Of a stretch of DNA of 64,000 nucleotides, positions 1-11,431 are shown piece by piece. A program made the translations under genes and the position numbers. Numbering within the stretch: the first letter of the stretch is position 1; every line of letters begins with the position of its first letter. The DNA comes from Diplonema japonicum (taxonomy: Eukaryota > Euglenozoa > Diplonemea > Diplonemida > Diplonemidae), in contig OZ025680.1 of the NCBI GenBank assembly GCA_964019335.1, forward strand, positions 310,001-374,000. The letters are read 5' to 3'. The notes below the pieces were generated by a model, which was not told the origin of the DNA, searched no databases, and worked only from the letters and a program-made list of their open reading frames with translations.

Positions 1-607
1 CCCAATAAAAAATATTAAAAAAAAAAAAACATAGTAGTGACCACAATTGAGACTGCATTTGAGAGGGAGAGATCCTAACCTCGCGCGTGACCATTTATGG
101 GGGCTTTATCAAAATACATGCCTCCTCCCCCCTTAATCTTCACATGTGAAAATAAATACTGCAAAGGCGGCAAAGTTGGGTGGTCACTCCCCCCCCCCCC
201 CCCCCCTCTTTTTTTCATTGGATGGGTTAGAGGGCAATGTTTCTAAACAATAAACAACGACTTCAATAGGGCACTTGCTGTTCCTGCCAACACTACCCCT
301 AGAGTAGAACCTATACCGCCTCAAAGAAACAAAAAATGGGGCTTTCTTGAAAAAAAAGAGGGGGGTAAACTCTACACCACTCTGCAAAGCGGCAGTCTAT
401 AGAGAAATAAGACACAACAAAATTCACTGTGATGGGGGGGGGGGGGGGGGGTGTTTAGCAAAAGGGATGGGGGCAAGATCACTGCTGAATCAAGAAAAAA
501 AAATTTTTTTTGGCCCAACTGACCTCGCGATATTTTTTTTTTTCTTCTTTCAAAAAGAAGAATAGAAGGGGTGTGTGTGTGGGGGGAGGGGGAGGGGGGA
601 GAAAATC
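1..607. other. Gene-free low-complexity DNA
   Basis: No supportable gene. The stretch holds A/T homopolymers, an oligo-C run near 188-206 and an oligo-G run near 434-451. Short open frames here are made of homopolymer codons. Confidence 0.7.
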
Positions 608-1975
608 TCAACATTCCCCCTCATCCGTATCATTTCCATCTTCGCTCTCGTCAGTGAGGTCATCCTCCTCTTGTTCCGTGGGCACAAAGTGAACCACAGA
701 TGGAAGCTCTAAAGTGAATCGCACCTTCTTGATATCATCCCTGACTGGGACAAGAAACCGGGCGACCGAAGGGGTCGTCTTCACAGTCGATACCGCAGGA
801 GGGTGCGGCACAGGGCTACACACCACACAAACCCCCGGTTTATAATGATTACCAATCGACACTGGCGCGCTATAAGGATAACTGCCCACCCACCAAAGAC
901 AAGGCGGCGGGTTGCTCACCGCCTTGTTGAAAATATCCGAATACGAGACATCCAAGCAGTCATCGGTTAGATACAGCACCCAGTTTGAACCGTTCCTAGC
1001 AGGGCCCAGGTTGGACTCACGCGGGGTGACTAACAACCGCATATGTGCTACCTCTTCCACATCGTCCACATGCTGTATCATCCACAGTTTGTCATTGTGT
1101 GATACGGTGACACCAGGCGCGTTTCGTTTGCTTGTTAATTGTAGTTTCGGTGGTTGCCAAACAACCCCTGCATCGTCCACCATGGTGGGCCTTTGTTGAG
1201 CATTGCATGTTGACCATGCATGCGCCCATTTCCCGATTTGCGGTGTCACACGTTCCGCAGGCGACGATACTATAGGTACGGTATCATTGCCTTCGTCCTG
1301 TTCCACGACAGTCGATACGTTTGTGTATTCAATATGCCGGCGGAACCCTCTTGAAGGTGATGACGGGGGTGGGCTTCTAGGGGATAATGCGTGAGGGAAA
1401 GGTATGCTCAACCCTGACAGCATTAACGCCTTTGTCTGCCGTTCTATCGATTCCCTGTTGGAGATGGATCGTTTCCTGCCGTGTGCAGCGGGGCTTAATG
1501 GTGGTTTTGTTGCGAATACTGCGCTGAAAGGGAAGCCCAGTGGGAGGACAACATACTCTTCAGACTGTGAAAGCTTCTCCAACGAGTTTACCTCCGTCCC
1601 GTCCCTCAACCATAAGCAGTTCGGGTAGGGTCGGATCGGTGGTGTAACACTTGCGCAGCACTGCGCAATGACATCGCTGAAGCACCTGACTCGCTTCAGC
1701 TTCAAGCAGGTAGACACCCCATTGGTCGCCATCCCATTGATTACAGTCAGAGCCTTAGGTATCCCTTTCAAGACATGTTGTGTCAGTTCAGGGTCTAGCC
1801 TCGCACGAACATTAGGAGTAGGGGGTTCATAGGTGGATTTAACCTTGACAGGGCCCTCCGGTACAGGCCATCTTCCTTTAAGCTGCCGACGCTTTGCAGG
1901 TGTGTGGGTTCTCCTTGCCCTGCCCAGGTCAATTATGTTGAATCTTGTAAGCGTCGAAGTGTGTGCTTCATTCAT
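608..1975 (-). CDS. Doublecortin (DCX)-domain protein, 455 aa
   Basis: A single-exon frame. Residues about 72-150 read as one doublecortin domain: a KALTVINGMATNG strand-turn start, an FSDVIAQ helix, then LWLRDGTEVNSLEKL and YVVLPLGFPF, matching the family pattern of a ubiquitin-like fold ending in a 'DG..V.SL..L....YV' segment. DCX domains bind tubulin and stabilise microtubules, so a role in the cytoskeleton or axoneme is likely. The remainder is Ser/Pro-rich, has no second clear DCX repeat, and ends in an acidic tail rich in D and E. The start lies directly behind an A-tract, as for most genes here. DCX assignment is by pattern only; the binding partner is unknown. Confidence 0.65.
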   Translation of the reverse strand: MNEAHTSTLTRFNIIDLGRARRTHTPAKRRQLKGRWPVPEGPVKVKSTYEPPTPNVRARLDPELTQHVLKGIPKALTVINGMATNGVSTCLKLKRVRCFSDVIAQCCASVTPPIRPYPNCLWLRDGTEVNSLEKLSQSEEYVVLPLGFPFSAVFATKPPLSPAAHGRKRSISNRESIERQTKALMLSGLSIPFPHALSPRSPPPSSPSRGFRRHIEYTNVSTVVEQDEGNDTVPIVSSPAERVTPQIGKWAHAWSTCNAQQRPTMVDDAGVVWQPPKLQLTSKRNAPGVTVSHNDKLWMIQHVDDVEEVAHMRLLVTPRESNLGPARNGSNWVLYLTDDCLDVSYSDIFNKAVSNPPPCLWWVGSYPYSAPVSIGNHYKPGVCVVCSPVPHPPAVSTVKTTPSVARFLVPVRDDIKKVRFTLELPSVVHFVPTEQEEDDLTDESEDGNDTDEGEC

Positions 1976-2680
1976 TTTTTTTTTCTTTTTTTGGTCACCA
2001 ACCTTTCCTTTTTTTTTTTTTTTTTTTTTTAAATGGAAGATGCGAAATGACGAAGCATGATGAGATTTGGACGGAGCGACACAGTATCGTTTACCACCGT
2101 GACCGCATCAGGAATGTAGTTTGGGGTAAGAAAAATATTGAGATTTTGTTGGTGAAGGGGGGTAAGACAGCAGATAGCGAGTTTTTTTTTTTTTTTTTCC
2201 CCTTCCCCTTCCCCCTTGCCCGTACGTGGGCAATTCTTACCTCAACCCTCCCTCCCTCCCCCATAAAAAGAAGGGAAACAAAAGAAACACATAAGAAAGG
2301 TTGCATTTTGACAAAATAGTTCATTCTATTGGTTTTTCATTCCTATCTTTTTTTTTTAAAAGGGATGGGGGTTCTCTTACAGGCACCACTACTTTTGGAT
2401 GAGTTGCTTTTTAAAAGTCGTAAAGGGGAGGTGGTGGGGGGAGGGGAGCAACAACGGTAATGCAAATACCAAAGCAGGGAGAGATAGCATTCATGGAATG
2501 GGGAGAGAGAAGACCAGTTGTGGTTCAACAAAAAAAAAAAAAAAAAGAAAAGAAAAAAAAACATTGCGCCCACACGTCGTCTAGGGGAAAGGTGAATGGT
2601 GCAGTCACGCACGTATGTACTTTACTCTTTCCCCCCACAAAACTAAACAAAAAAAAAATTCTTTTTTTTTCTTTTTTTTT
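1976..2680. other. Intergenic A/T-tract DNA
   Basis: This spacer separates the stop of the seven-helix protein gene from the start of the DCX gene. It holds T-runs of 8-20 nt and no coding exon I can support. A mixed-composition island at about 2050-2130 has no recognised function. Confidence 0.6.
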
Positions 2681-3905
2681 CTAACACGCTGTTGAAGCTC
2701 TCGGATTTTCATAATCCTCGCCGCAATCTTCATCATCCTCACATGGCTCGCTATTTATACTGCAATTGGAAATTTAATCTTTTTTTTTTTTTTTTTCCCC
2801 CAGCATACTAAGAAGATCCAGCAGAAGAACGCCCACGATGGATGCCTTTGTTGCGCACTCTGCGCTCGAAGAGAAGGACCTTTTTTTTTTTTTTTTATTT
2901 CCCTCATACCTGTGAGCTCACGCCCCACAAGAAATCCAAATGCATCTGTTGGATTCTGAGCGGTAAGTCGAGGATGGAGGTGCGATCAGAATTCACCTCT
3001 GAATGGGAAGCAGGCGCAGAAGAAGAACAGGTGTTGTAGTTAGGAGTAGGAGTCTGCCTCGACACATTGGTGGGTTCTAGCAGAGGGTCAGTCTTGGCAG
3101 AGAGAAGCTGGAGTGTATGAGTCCTACAAAAGAACACAACCAAATTAAACATGGGCATTAAAGGTGACACCACCGACCACAAGCCTGCCCAGTCGTGTGT
3201 ACAAGACAAGCGCAGCCACCCGTAAAAGGTAAGCAAAGGCGCTACACCGCGAAGGGCGATTGAGAGAGGCAAGAACAGGATCCGCGGGGCAACACCTGTC
3301 CTCTTTGAACGAAAATTTGTGAACACATAAACACAACAAATAGATGCCGTGGTAAACAACACCAAGTAGAAAATAGTTAAAACATGCTCAGCTGCCTCTT
3401 CTGTAGTCGATGTTTCCTGTGAAGGGCAAGGTGACTTTAATTTCCACCACACAACCAATGTGACTTGTATCAAGGGGACTATGAAGAATAAGGCGACGAA
3501 TGCTTTCAGAATCTGCCTGGGGACCACTTCAAACCGGTAAAAATGGCAGGCATCTAGTGCAGCTAAGTAGCACAGCATTGCGGTCCAGAAGACACCGCAA
3601 ACCTCTGTCGAAATCCTTATCGTTTCCATAAACCTGCAGGTTCCCTCTTTGCTGTACCAGCTGTGCCCGTCACCTACGGTATGCCTTGCCACTACTATCC
3701 ACCATAGGCATAATACCATATCCCCTGCGGCTATTAGTTGCAACCCCTTATGTGCCATGCTCCTGAAGCCCTTGAGCCAGCTGGTGGCTACCTGTAGTGC
3801 TGCGGCTATGAACCCTATTCCTGCTAGTGCCATGTACATTTCATCGTGAACCCATGAAGGCATTTCAGTTTCGCCGTATTGCCATGCTTGGTTACAGGGG
3901 GGCAT
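2681..3905 (-). CDS. Seven-transmembrane receptor-like protein, 381 aa, three exons
   Basis: Exons are 2910-3905, 2809-2879 and 2681-2759. Splicing keeps frame and ends in an acidic Cys-containing tail (stop at 2681-2683). I start at 3905, where ATG directly follows an A-tract; an in-frame ATG at 3986 would add 27 mostly Lys/Gly residues of leader-like sequence. Seven hydrophobic helices are visible after a short N-terminus, with no signal peptide, followed by a Ser/Thr/Pro-rich tail. The layout resembles the cAMP-receptor-like (class E) GPCR group, but no family motif is diagnostic; another seven-helix family is possible. The first intron is only about 30 nt and is almost entirely GTATGAGGG plus poly(A) plus AG. 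Confidence 0.6.
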
Positions 3906-4183
3906 TTTTTTTTTTTGCTGGGTGTTTTTTTTTTTTCCCTTCTTTTTTTCTCGCGCCCCCCCCCCCCCCCCCTCCCTCCCCCCCACGCCCCTCTTTTCCT
4001 CCTTTTTTTTTTTTTCCCCCCTGGCAGGAATAATAAAAAAAAGAATTCATTGAAACGAATCTTTTTTTTTTCCAGCAAAAGATAACCAATTTTATTTTAT
4101 TTTTCTCCTCCCCCCATTTTTTTCCCTCTTTTTTGTTTTGTTTTCTTTGGTTTTTTTTTTTCTTCTTTTTTTTTCCCCTCTCT

Positions 4184-4363
4184 CTACGCATTGTGTATCC
4201 TCGAGCGGAGGATATTTTTAGATTTTGCATACCTGTGAAGGAATAAAAAAAGGGGGGGGGGGGCAACATACATGCAGAATATTGGTGCAATAACAAGAAG
4301 TACTATCAAACCACAACCGGCCAACCACGCCGTTGTGCTGGGGATTTCTGTTAATGTTGGCAT
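4184..4363 (-). CDS. Small single-helix membrane protein, 46 aa, two exons
   Basis: Not recognised. Exon 1 (4272-4363) and exon 2 (4184-4232) join across a 39-nt intron that starts GTATGTTG, carries C- and T-runs and ends TTCACAG. The spliced frame is 46 codons plus TAG. The product has a short polar N-terminus, one strong hydrophobic helix at residues about 13-30 and a basic C-terminus (KSKNILRSRIHNA), which predicts a tail facing the cytosol. ATG follows an A-tract as in neighbouring genes. It could be a small ER, Golgi or mitochondrial subunit; I cannot match it to Ost4, Yos1 or Kish by eye. Confidence 0.5.
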   Translation of the reverse strand: MPTLTEIPSTTAWLAGCGLIVLLVIAPIFCMYVAPPPLFLFLHRYAKSKNILRSRIHNA

Positions 4364-4495
4364 GTTTTTTTTTTCCCACCCCCCTCCCTTTTCTTATCCC
4401 CCCTTTTTTGTGGTTTTGTTGTTTTGTTATTATTTAAATTTTATTTCGGGCAAAACCCTTTATATTCCGAAAAAAAAATTTTTTTTTTCTTTTTT

Positions 4496-5236
4496 TTACA
4501 TGAATCTTATGGCTGCTCGTATTCTCACTCTCTCATCTGTGTCCATCGTCTCAGCCTTGACCCTCTGCGCGGCAGCTAAGAGAGGTTTAAAGTCGAATCC
4601 CTTGATAAGGGAAGGTGTAAATGTTTCAGCAGATACCACAAATCCTAAGATTTTAGCTAAGTCGCCAAGGGCGGTGGGGTAGCGGGCTGCCACAGTGGGA
4701 AGGGCCTGAAGACAATCGGAATAAGCAAGTTGCGAGAGGAAGAGATCCTCAGAGAGGGTAGACGAAAGGGTGTGTGAAAAGGCAAGCCGTAAAAGGGACG
4801 CGCACAACGGTACACCACCGTGCCGAGCCGAGAGGGAAAAATATTTCGAAACAACCGAAAACAACAGCCTGACTTCTAGGTCGTGAACAGCCTCAGGTAG
4901 CTCCAAACTGACTAGAAGCACCTCTAGCGCAGCAATTTCATACTCTTCATCATCCGATTCATCCTCACTGTTGCCTAGTATCCTCAATAAAAAGTTCACC
5001 CGCCCGTGTTGAATAACGCTCGCGATGGCCCCCACCCCCCTGTCCCACACTGTGCCCTGACCACCTCGTTCAAAGTCTGCTATAGTCTTCAACCTCCTCA
5101 ATCCTTCTAAGTCGCCCTCTTCCATGTCCTCGCATATCTCTTCTGCTTCTTGCTTCAACCGTTCATAGATCAGAAGTCCTGTGTCGTCTGCTGCAGAGAT
5201 GCGATATGACTCAGATAAAACAGGAGGGGCCGACAT
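4496..5236 (-). CDS. Unknown all-helical protein, 246 aa
   Basis: I do not recognise this protein. It is a single frame starting behind an A-tract (MSAPPVLSES) with no signal peptide and no membrane helix. The N-terminal third is acidic (EEICEDMEEGDLEGL), followed by leucine-rich amphipathic helices such as EIAALEVLLVSLELPEAV and VRLLFSVVSKYFSL. These suggest an armadillo/HEAT-like solenoid. Codon use matches its neighbours. The last codon is followed by TAA within a GTAAAAAAAG string, so an alternative splice to a further 3' exon cannot be excluded, but none was found. Confidence 0.5.
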   Translation of the reverse strand: MSAPPVLSESYRISAADDTGLLIYERLKQEAEEICEDMEEGDLEGLRRLKTIADFERGGQGTVWDRGVGAIASVIQHGRVNFLLRILGNSEDESDDEEYEIAALEVLLVSLELPEAVHDLEVRLLFSVVSKYFSLSARHGGVPLCASLLRLAFSHTLSSTLSEDLFLSQLAYSDCLQALPTVAARYPTALGDLAKILGFVVSAETFTPSLIKGFDFKPLLAAAQRVKAETMDTDERVRIRAAIRFM

Positions 5237-5436
5237 TTTTTTTTGTGTAAATGAAAAAAAAAAATGAAAAAAACTGGAATTTTAAAAATTCTTTTTTTTT
5301 TTTTTTGCTACTCCGAAAGAGATGAAACAAAAAAAAAAAAAAAAAAAAAAAAAGCTAGGGGAGAATTGTGAAAAAAAAAAGAAGAAAAGAAGAAAAAACT
5401 CATAGTAAAAAGACAATCCCACTTGAGGACCAGCCT

Positions 5437-5477
<41 letters not shown>

Positions 5478-6000
5478 AATGAAGTTTTCTTTTGAGAGGC
5501 CCCATTGGTTTTCCCTTTTTTTTCCGGTCGCTTTGTGAATTGATGCTCAGGTTTACAACAAAAAGAAATATCTATGTTGCTCCTATACTGATGAAAAATA
5601 TTTAAAGATTTTTTTTTAAAAAAAAAGAATTTCTTTCTTGCAACAAAAAGATCTTCGAGAGTAGAAGCATCTTCATGGGCCAAGAAGATAATTGAAACCA
5701 TTACGCCACACAAAAGGTTAACAAAAAAAAAAGGAAAACTAAATAAAAGCGAAAGGTTTGGTAATTTGATCTAGGCCCCTCCTCCAAACCTTGTTCTCCG
5801 TGCCCCATCTATGCTATTTCTTTTCTTGGTTGTACGTGCGTGATAAGGGGAGTGGAGGAGGGGGGAAAAAAAGAGAGAGACTTAAAAAAAAATAGCACGG
5901 GTGATAGGTAAAACAAGGAGAACGAGAACGAGTTTCTCAGAAAGAAAGAAAAAATAAATAAGGAAAACAAAAACTCAGTCTGCACAACCCTTTTTTCGTT

Positions 6001-6200
6001 NNNNNNNNNNNNNNNNNNNNNNNNNNNNNNNNNNNNNNNNNNNNNNNNNNNNNNNNNNNNNNNNNNNNNNNNNNNNNNNNNNNNNNNNNNNNNNNNNNNN
6101 NNNNNNNNNNNNNNNNNNNNNNNNNNNNNNNNNNNNNNNNNNNNNNNNNNNNNNNNNNNNNNNNNNNNNNNNNNNNNNNNNNNNNNNNNNNNNNNNNNNN
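6001..6200. other. Assembly gap (200 N)
   Basis: Exactly 200 consecutive N. This is typical of a scaffold gap of unknown true length inside homopolymer-rich DNA. Confidence 0.99.
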
Positions 6201-6337
6201 CCCCTCCCCCCTTTTGTGCCGATACAAATTGGCAGATAAAAATAGTGCTAAAAGAGAATAAAAAAACAAAAAAAAGGGGGGGGTAAGAGAATTGTTGAAA
6301 AGCATTCCACAGCTTAAGAAACTGCAAAAGATAAAAA

Positions 6338-6363
6338 TGTGTGTGTGTGTGTGTGTGTGTGTG
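6338..6363. repeat. (TG)n microsatellite
   Basis: About 13 TG units in a row on the plus strand, flanked by A-rich DNA just beyond the N gap. Confidence 0.9.
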
Positions 6364-9176
6364 GTTAAAGTAGAATAAAAATAAATATGAGAGCACCGAA
6401 AAAATCTTCCCTTGTCCCGACAGGGTTAAAGAAACTTAAACCAAATCCGTATCGTCTGTTCTTTGTTGTGCCACACTTCACGGGTCCATTGTTTCAACTA
6501 TTTTAATTCTACGACAGTTTAGACCCCTGCTTCAGGGCCGTCGATGGAAAGAAATAAGAAGAAAAGGCAAAAAGAGAAAAAAAAAAAGAGAAAAAAAGAG
6601 AAAGGATATGTAAAAGCACATCCTAATTTAGTTCTTTTTTTTTTCTATTCCGCAAAAAAAAAAGAATCTTTTTTTTTTCTTTCTTGTGATTTTTTTTTTT
6701 TTTTTTCCTTCTTCTTCTTTCCATTTTTTTTTCTTTCAGTTTTTTTTTTTCTTTCTTTTCTCTCTCTGGGGAAAAATACAGGGGAAGAAGTTCAACTAAA
6801 AAAAAAAAGGAAAAAAAAAATGTGTACCAAAAAATATAAGACTTAGAATCCACACATTGCCGGGTTTTCCCCCTGGTTCCCCCGGGCATAAGCCGGTGTT
6901 TCCCCCCTCCCTCAAAAAAAAGGGGGGGTGTGTTTCGGCAGATAACAGCTCAAATCCGTCTGATCGAGATTTTGTTTTGCTCAAACAAAAATATCCTAGC
7001 ATTGTGAATTCCAAGTTTAAAACTAAATTCTCAAGATAAAAAAAAAAAAAAAAAATGTGGGAGAGGGGGTGTGGTAATAGAAATATAATCATAGGAGGGG
7101 GCAGCAAAGTACGCAAGTACGTAAGCATGTGCTGTGCAAAGGAAACGTAAAAAGAAAAAAAAAAAACAAAAGGAAGTAATTCTTCCCACCCCCCTTTTTG
7201 TATTTTCCCCTCTGTCCCTTCCATGAGAAAGGGAGAAGAAGGGGAAAAAAAGGGGGGGGGAAGAAGAGGTTGGTGAAGAGCAAGAGAGATTTTTTTTTTT
7301 TGCTTTTTTTTTTGTTTCCACCTGGTGCCCGAGCGACCATGTTGTTGCAAGTAGACCGTTCTTAAGCAACAGGGTGGAGCACACAAATCCCTTTTCTCTC
7401 TTTCCTAGTGGTCTCTTTCTTCCTTTCTCTATTCGTTCATTTTTTTTTTTTTTCCCGTGACCACAAACATAATCTTTCAACAGCTTTTGCTGCGCAGTAT
7501 GCGCATTCTTCCCTGTTCTCCCCCCCCCCCCCCCCCCCCCAATTGTTCCTGGTCTTTATCAAGGTTGCAAATAAAGAAAAAACAAAAGGGGGAAGGGAAT
7601 TCACACTAGAACCAGGTGAAGGAACGGCGGTGGTTTATGGAGAAAGAATGTAGCCAGTTGGCACACTGTGGTTCCCCCTCATTTGTTCAAAGAAATAAGA
7701 GATTATAGGAGGCCTTAGGCCGAGCTTCTTCTGCAAAGAAAGTTGCCCCTCCTTCCCCCTTCCATCTGCAGTAGGACTTCATCTCGTAAGCCAAAGTGAC
7801 CCACTGCACAACTGGAAGGGGGAGGGGGAAAGGGAGAAAAAAAAAAAGAAAAAAAAAAAAAAAGAAAGAGTGGGGGGAAGGAACAACTGAAAACCGATCA
7901 TCATGCCCGCATCAATGGTACGAAATTTCAAGATCCTGCTTTCTCCTTCTGCCCCTCCCTTCCTTCTTTTTCTTATTTTGGATGTTCCCCCCCCCTTTTT
8001 TTTAATCTTTCTTCCTCTTCTCGCTTATTTGGTACCGGTTTCTGGGGGAAGTGGTTGGGGAGTGGAGTTGGGAGGGTACAGATTACAACTACAAACTACA
8101 AGTGTGCAACAAAAAAAAAAGGGGGAGAGAGAAAATTCAATATGGCTTTGCAAAACCGATCCACTGGAAGGCAAAACAAAAAAAAAAATATAAAAAAAAA
8201 CCAGGGCGGGGGAGAACGGCATAAGGATATATGAAAAGGGACAGGGAGAAAGAAATTCAGCTTAAAAGAGAAAAAAAGAAAAAGAAAAAAAAACAGGAAT
8301 CTGCGACAGAACCAAAGAAGAGAGCGCAACTCTTTTTTTTCTTTTTTTTTTTCTTCCTTCCGGAAGCCAGCGGCTGAGCTCACTGAAATGATTATAAAAG
8401 GAAGAAAAAAACCCCCTAATAATTATAATAAAAAGAAAATCGCATGTGGCTAGTAAGAGGAACACGGAATTTTTTTTCTTCTCCACTTTTCTCCAACAGT
8501 GAACACCCTCCTGCACCGGACTTTTTCATATTTTTTTTTTTTTTCGAACGCCTGGTTTCTCTCTCTTTGGTCCCTCTCTTCTTCTGTCACAACTCAGAGA
8601 AAAAAAAAAAGAACCCTTATTGATGTTAAAAGAGGAATGTGAAATAAAATAAGATGCAAGAAAAAAAAAGGAGGAAAAAAAAAAAAAAAAACTTGATTTT
8701 TTTTTCCCTTTCTTTTTTTTTTTTTTTTTTTTTTCGTTTGCTTCCCTCTCAGTTCCTCCCGCCATCGCTTAAGGAGATAAGATATAAAAGAAAAGAAAGA
8801 AGGAAAAAAAAAAAGAAACTAGTGGTCGCAAGCTTGTGCTGTCGGTTATTGCAATTTAAGGGGAGTGAGGGGAGGGGGAAACATAGAAAAAACTGTAAAA
8901 TAACGGAAATCGAGAATCGCAAAAATATCTGCTTTTTTTTTTTTTTTTTTTTTTTTTTTTGATCATCTCTGCCAAGAGTTGGGGGATGAGAAAAGAAAAC
9001 CCCCGCTTTTGTCTTTGCTGGCAACATCCACAACCAGGACACCCTCTCGCGCTTTAGCAGTGCTTTTGCATTTTTTTTTTTTTTTTTACTGTTTTCGCAA
9101 GCCGCTTCGATCAGAAAAAACTTTTTTCACTTTATTTCCCCTCCGTTTTTATTTTTTTTATTATTTTTTTATTCGG

Positions 9177-9208
<32 letters not shown>

Positions 9209-9631
9209 ACGAAAAAGTTCGCTGTTACAGGTAAGAGAAAAGAGCAAAAAAAAAAAAAAAGAGAGGGGAACATCAAACATAAACCAATTAAGTTCACACG
9301 AAAATAAATTAAGACCGTGACGACAGAAAATAAGTTGGATTACATTTGCCCCCCTTTGGTTGTTTGAATTTGATTTTTTTTTTCTTTCACTTCTTTCCCG
9401 AGAAAAAAGTGATCGCCCCTTTTTTTTTTTCCACTCGCCTATGATTTTTTTCCCCTCCTCAAGTCATTTCTGAGGAAAAAGAATGTAAAACAAAAAAAAA
9501 AAAACTTTTTTTTTTCTCTTCTTTTTTTTTTTGTTGCAGATAAAAAAAAAAAAAAAAAAAACTAAAAGTAACCAATACCAAATTGGAGTATGTGTTTTGA
9601 TGGAAGGAATCACAAAAAAAAAAAAATCATT

Positions 9632-10741
9632 CTACACCCCACCATTCAAATTTTCCTCTGTACGCTGCACTCTGGTGTGGGACGGATTCTTGCAGAATAG
9701 GAAGAAGACGGCAGCAGTCACGAGTACCACAAAGACAACCGCACCAATAACAATGGCGGCAATAACACCGGGAGCAAGCCCATCATCACTGCTCGAGGCA
9801 GCACACGTAGGAGGGTCACTGGCAGTAAGGGTGTAGCCGGAAAGACACGCGAATGCGATACACTCAGTCCCAAGCTTGAGCTGCTCCGCAACACCAGCCG
9901 TGGCTGGGCAGCTGCTGCTCCCCTCCGATGAGACAGTGACGCTCATCTGAGTCCCGAAGGTAGATGCCATACCAGCATTTGTGCTCACCTCCGTCGCCCA
10001 ACCCTGCTGAAGTTTGGCCGGGTCCGTCTTGTCAGAGTCGGCAATGGTGGTGGTCGCTGACACTCCTGCCAGGATGGACCCACTCCTGTAGACACTCTTG
10101 CGCAGATTGCTGAAGCTCTTCAAAACGAAGGTCTCGAAGAAGTCCTTCCCTGTCTGGTCCAGCTGGGGGAACTGTCCAGCGACGAAGTTGAAGCTGCAGA
10201 ATAACTGGATCTCTGTGTTGAGGTCCACATTGTCCGGGAAGCACCCCAGCCTCTCCTTCCCCGCAACGAGAGCGTGGCCAGTACTGCACACACACACACC
10301 GGCTACACACTTCCCGCCTGCGTCATTGCGCGAGCAGACAGAGTTCGTGGAAGTGGTACTGCAATAGGTGACAGGGGCATCTGTCGGTTGCGGGGTGGGA
10401 GCAGGTGTAGGGACAGGTGTAGGGACAGGTGTAGGGGCAGGTGTAGGGACAGGTGTAGGGACAGGTGTAGGGGCAGGTGTAGGACCAGGTGTAGGGGCAG
10501 GTGTAGGGACAGGTGTAGGGACAGGTGTAGGGACAGGTGTAGGGACAGGAGTGGGCATAGGGGTATCCGGTGTGTCATCAACAGGTGTAGTGTCGTCTAT
10601 CGGCGACTCCTCTGCCACTGGGACTATCGCCGGCACCACTTCATCGATGGGAGGCAGGTCGTCGGTCGGGGCATCACTGGTACACATTGCAACGCTGCAG
10701 AATACTGTCAGCAGCATGAACGTTGGAGCGTAGATTTGCAT
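9632..10741 (-). CDS. Surface protein family member A: signal peptide, PT-repeat stalk, EGF-like module, one membrane helix, 369 aa
   Basis: First of four paralogues in this window. A cleavable signal peptide (residues 1 to about 20) is followed by an acidic/Pro segment and a Pro-Thr stalk of PTPV/PTPA units (about residues 60-115), which would carry O-glycans if glycosylated. Next comes a six-Cys EGF-like module (C-x..-C-x7-C-x4-C-x-C-x..-C, about 122-160), an ectodomain of about 130 residues, and a C-x-A-x-x-C...GY...C motif. A membrane helix ([18 protein letters not shown]) and a short tail ending NGGV complete it. It should be type I at the cell surface. The family was recognised by comparison with the genes at 13160, 16041 and 21680; I know no named family for it. 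Confidence 0.7.
   Translation of the reverse strand: MQIYAPTFMLLTVFCSVAMCTSDAPTDDLPPIDEVVPAIVPVAEESPIDDTTPVDDTPDTPMPTPVPTPVPTPVPTPVPTPAPTPGPTPAPTPVPTPVPTPAPTPVPTPVPTPAPTPQPTDAPVTYCSTTSTNSVCSRNDAGGKCVAGVCVCSTGHALVAGKERLGCFPDNVDLNTEIQLFCSFNFVAGQFPQLDQTGKDFFETFVLKSFSNLRKSVYRSGSILAGVSATTTIADSDKTDPAKLQQGWATEVSTNAGMASTFGTQMSVTVSSEGSSSCPATAGVAEQLKLGTECIAFACLSGYTLTASDPPTCAASSSDDGLAPGVIAAIVIGAVVFVVLVTAAVFFLFCKNPSHTRVQRTEENLNGGV
10397..10560. repeat. 12-bp minisatellite encoding the PT stalk
   Basis: Tandem 12-bp units (GGGACAGGTGTA and variants, plus strand) encode repeated PTPV/PTPA on the minus strand. The units differ mainly at one codon, alternating Val and Ala. Such arrays commonly change length by slippage. 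Confidence 0.85.
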
Positions 10742-11140
10742 TTTTTTTTTCTTCCCTTTTAATGTTTCTTTCTTCCCAGATTTGTTGGAAAAAAAAAAAG
10801 AAAGAAATACAAATAAAAAAATAGAAATTATGGTAAATGAAAAAAAAAAAAAAGAGGTTATCCTAAAAGCCCCACCCCATCGAGAAAAAAAAAAGAGAAG
10901 AAAAAAGGAAGAAAAAACAAGTGAAAGGAAAACATATGAGAGGGAATTAACTCAATTTTTTTTTTCATTTCTTCTGAGTAGATGGATAGGTTGGGAATTG
11001 GCGAGGGACGTGGTCCCTGCGAAAGGGGAGAGGGGGAATAGGGAGGGAGGTGTTTTTTTTTTTTTTTTTCTTTATTTGTTGCTGGAGACAACAGTGTTCG
11101 TTAATTACTACAGCAAATTTAGAGAAGCAAACAAAAGGGG

Positions 11141-11177
<37 letters not shown>

Positions 11178-11355
11178 CATTCACCCCCTTTATTTCTCTT
11201 TTGTTTTCCCTCCTCCCTCGCCATAGTTATGGTTCTTTTCTTTTTCTTTTTTCTTTCTTTTTTTTTTTTTAAAAAAAAGACGGAATAATCCCTTGTGAAA
11301 TGGAGGATGTGTAAATGAAGGGAAATGGAAGAAAAAAAAAAGAAAAAGAAAAAAA

Positions 11356-11431
11356 AAAACTAGTTCCAGCGCTTCATGAGTGGTATTTTACCTAGATAAA
11401 ATAACACGTCACGCTGCCAGTAACTAGTTTT
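11356..11431. other. Nested hairpin of about 76 bp
   Basis: Outer arms AAAACTAGTT (11356-11365) and AACTAGTTTT (11422-11431) are perfect inverted repeats. Inside, TATTTTA (11384-11390) and TAAAATA (11397-11403) form a 7-bp stem with a 6-nt loop. It could be a tiny foldback element or a structured RNA; there is no further evidence. Confidence 0.4.

Larger units (their letters stand above)
5237..9631. other. 4.4-kb gene-free region with an assembly gap
   Basis: Almost wholly A- and T-runs with G/C-rich patches. Open frames consist of poly-Lys, poly-Phe or Ser/Leu from homopolymers on both strands and lack codon structure. A more complex island at about 6400-6540 has no recognisable RNA or protein signature. 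No tRNA boxes were seen. Confidence 0.6.

Noticed and set aside
3905-3986. Upstream in-frame start of the 7TM gene
   Set aside because: Adds only Gly/Lys residues from G- and A-runs; the ATG behind the A-tract at 3905 fits the local pattern.
5282-9209. Many frames of poly-Phe, poly-Lys and Ser/Leu
   Set aside because: They arise from A/T homopolymers in all frames and lack codon structure or domains.
10274-10762. Plus-strand frames rich in Cys-Arg or Gly-Val repeats
   Set aside because: Shadows of the PT minisatellite of surface protein A in other frames.
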